51,668 nt of DNA, from contig SHZA01000010.1 in NCBI GenBank assembly GCA_009692515.1, positions 1-51,668 on the forward strand. The letters run 5' to 3'. Under the pieces are notes generated by a model. That model had not been told where the DNA came from. It did no database searches and saw nothing but the letters and a program-made list of their open reading frames with translations. Positions 51,418 to 51,668 of the stretch are shown here, one piece after another. This DNA is from Bdellovibrionales bacterium (GTDB lineage Bacteria > Bdellovibrionota > FAC87 > UBA2466). Position numbers and translations under genes: made by a program. Position 1 is the stretch's first letter; every line of letters starts with the position of its first letter.

Positions 51418-51668
51418 AAATAATCCTATATCATTTAAGGGCTACAGAGAAAAAGGGGTCTTTACCTTTTGCCAATTTATAAGGTGAAATAACTGCGATT
51501 TTCCATTCACCTTAGATTGTCAGCCTACCTATACCTTCAGATCTAGAAATTTATTACAAACCGCCGAAACGTCCGGTAGTAATCGAGTAGGTTCGAGTCG
51601 CCGAATTGCCCTTTTTAAGAATTCGCAGGCTTGGAAGTGGAGACAGCCGATGCTACTCCTGCCCCCCC
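51418..51668. other. upstream region of purK and end of window
   Basis: 251 bp without a recognisable gene on either strand. It should contain the purK promoter. TTCGAGTC at about 51592 resembles a tRNA T-loop, but no stem partners or acceptor exist. The last seven bases are all C. Confidence 0.4.

Noticed and set aside
51560-51625. GGTTCGAGTC resembling a tRNA T-arm near the window end
   Set aside because: No acceptor, D or anticodon stems can be folded in the preceding 70 bases.
1-51668. CRISPR arrays, insertion sequences, prophage or integrase genes
   Set aside because: No direct-repeat arrays, transposase motifs or integrase signatures were seen on either strand. The DUF2779 protein resembles Cas4 in part but has no CRISPR context.

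Overview
The window looks like a chromosomal segment of a low-GC member of Bdellovibrionota (Bdellovibrio-like). Several features point that way: a TIGR02147-family regulator, an FHA-GGDEF protein built like the Bdellovibrio predation cyclase DgcB, a three-gene b558-type succinate dehydrogenase, many secreted proteins and lipoproteins of unknown function, and an S1/P1 nuclease. The taxonomic call is inference; no rRNA or tRNA gene was found in the window. Most of it is ordinary housekeeping DNA, tightly packed, with many 4-bp ATGA/GTGA overlaps and convergent stop codons that overlap. No CRISPR array, insertion sequence or prophage was seen.

Layout. 1-2 kb: the 5' end of a secreted-protein gene, divergent murI, a wrecked acyltransferase-3 gene, and a 52-residue basic protein with its own terminator. 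2-4.5 kb: lon. 4.5-11.2 kb (minus): a run starting with aconitase and followed by an ABC-2 permease, its ATPase, an M48 (Ste24-like) protease, an ectonucleotide phosphodiesterase and a small secreted protein. 11.3-15.4 kb (plus): a secreted beta-rich protein, then sdhCAB. 15.5-18.4 kb: a KH-domain RNA-binding protein, the FHA-GGEEF cyclase, a secreted protein and a DHH phosphoesterase. 18.7-25.4 kb: a DOMON-like protein, a quinone-oxidoreductase-like dehydrogenase, a cation exchanger, an FtsK lacking its gamma domain, rhomboid, methylmalonyl-CoA epimerase and a secreted protein. 25.5-28.6 kb: a ferritin-like protein, a one-TM protein, a CYTH protein and the TIGR02147 regulator.

28.8-31.7 kb is a folate locus. 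folC runs plus; folP, a PTPS-family gene and folK run minus as an overlapping operon. The PTPS protein carries the Glu-x-x-His-x-His form expected of PTPS-III, so it probably stands in for FolB. 31.9-32.3 kb holds a decayed lipoprotein gene containing a perfect 22-bp palindrome. 32.5-39.2 kb is the most accessory-like part: S1/P1 nuclease, a secreted protein with a toxin-like tail, a glycosyltransferase, a VOC protein, an exported endonuclease/exonuclease/phosphatase protein, GreB, and a methyltransferase that has lost its SAM-binding centre. 39.3-51.4 kb: an M14 carboxypeptidase, a membrane protein, a rhodanese, proline iminopeptidase, an acyl-CoA (glutaryl-CoA-like) dehydrogenase, a lipoprotein, a secreted protein, an M17 aminopeptidase, a DUF2779 two-nuclease protein, and purK-purE.

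Themes. Central metabolism (aconitase, SDH, acyl-CoA dehydrogenase, methylmalonyl-CoA epimerase), folate and purine synthesis, and a large set of peptidases and secreted hydrolases, which suits an organism living on protein and nucleic acid. The items most worth following up are the cyclase with a candidate phosphothreonine tail and lost I-site, the PTPS-III replacement of FolB, an 11-bp motif repeated four times exactly and only between genes, the aconitase-led exporter operon, the shared divergent -10 element, and the decayed genes.
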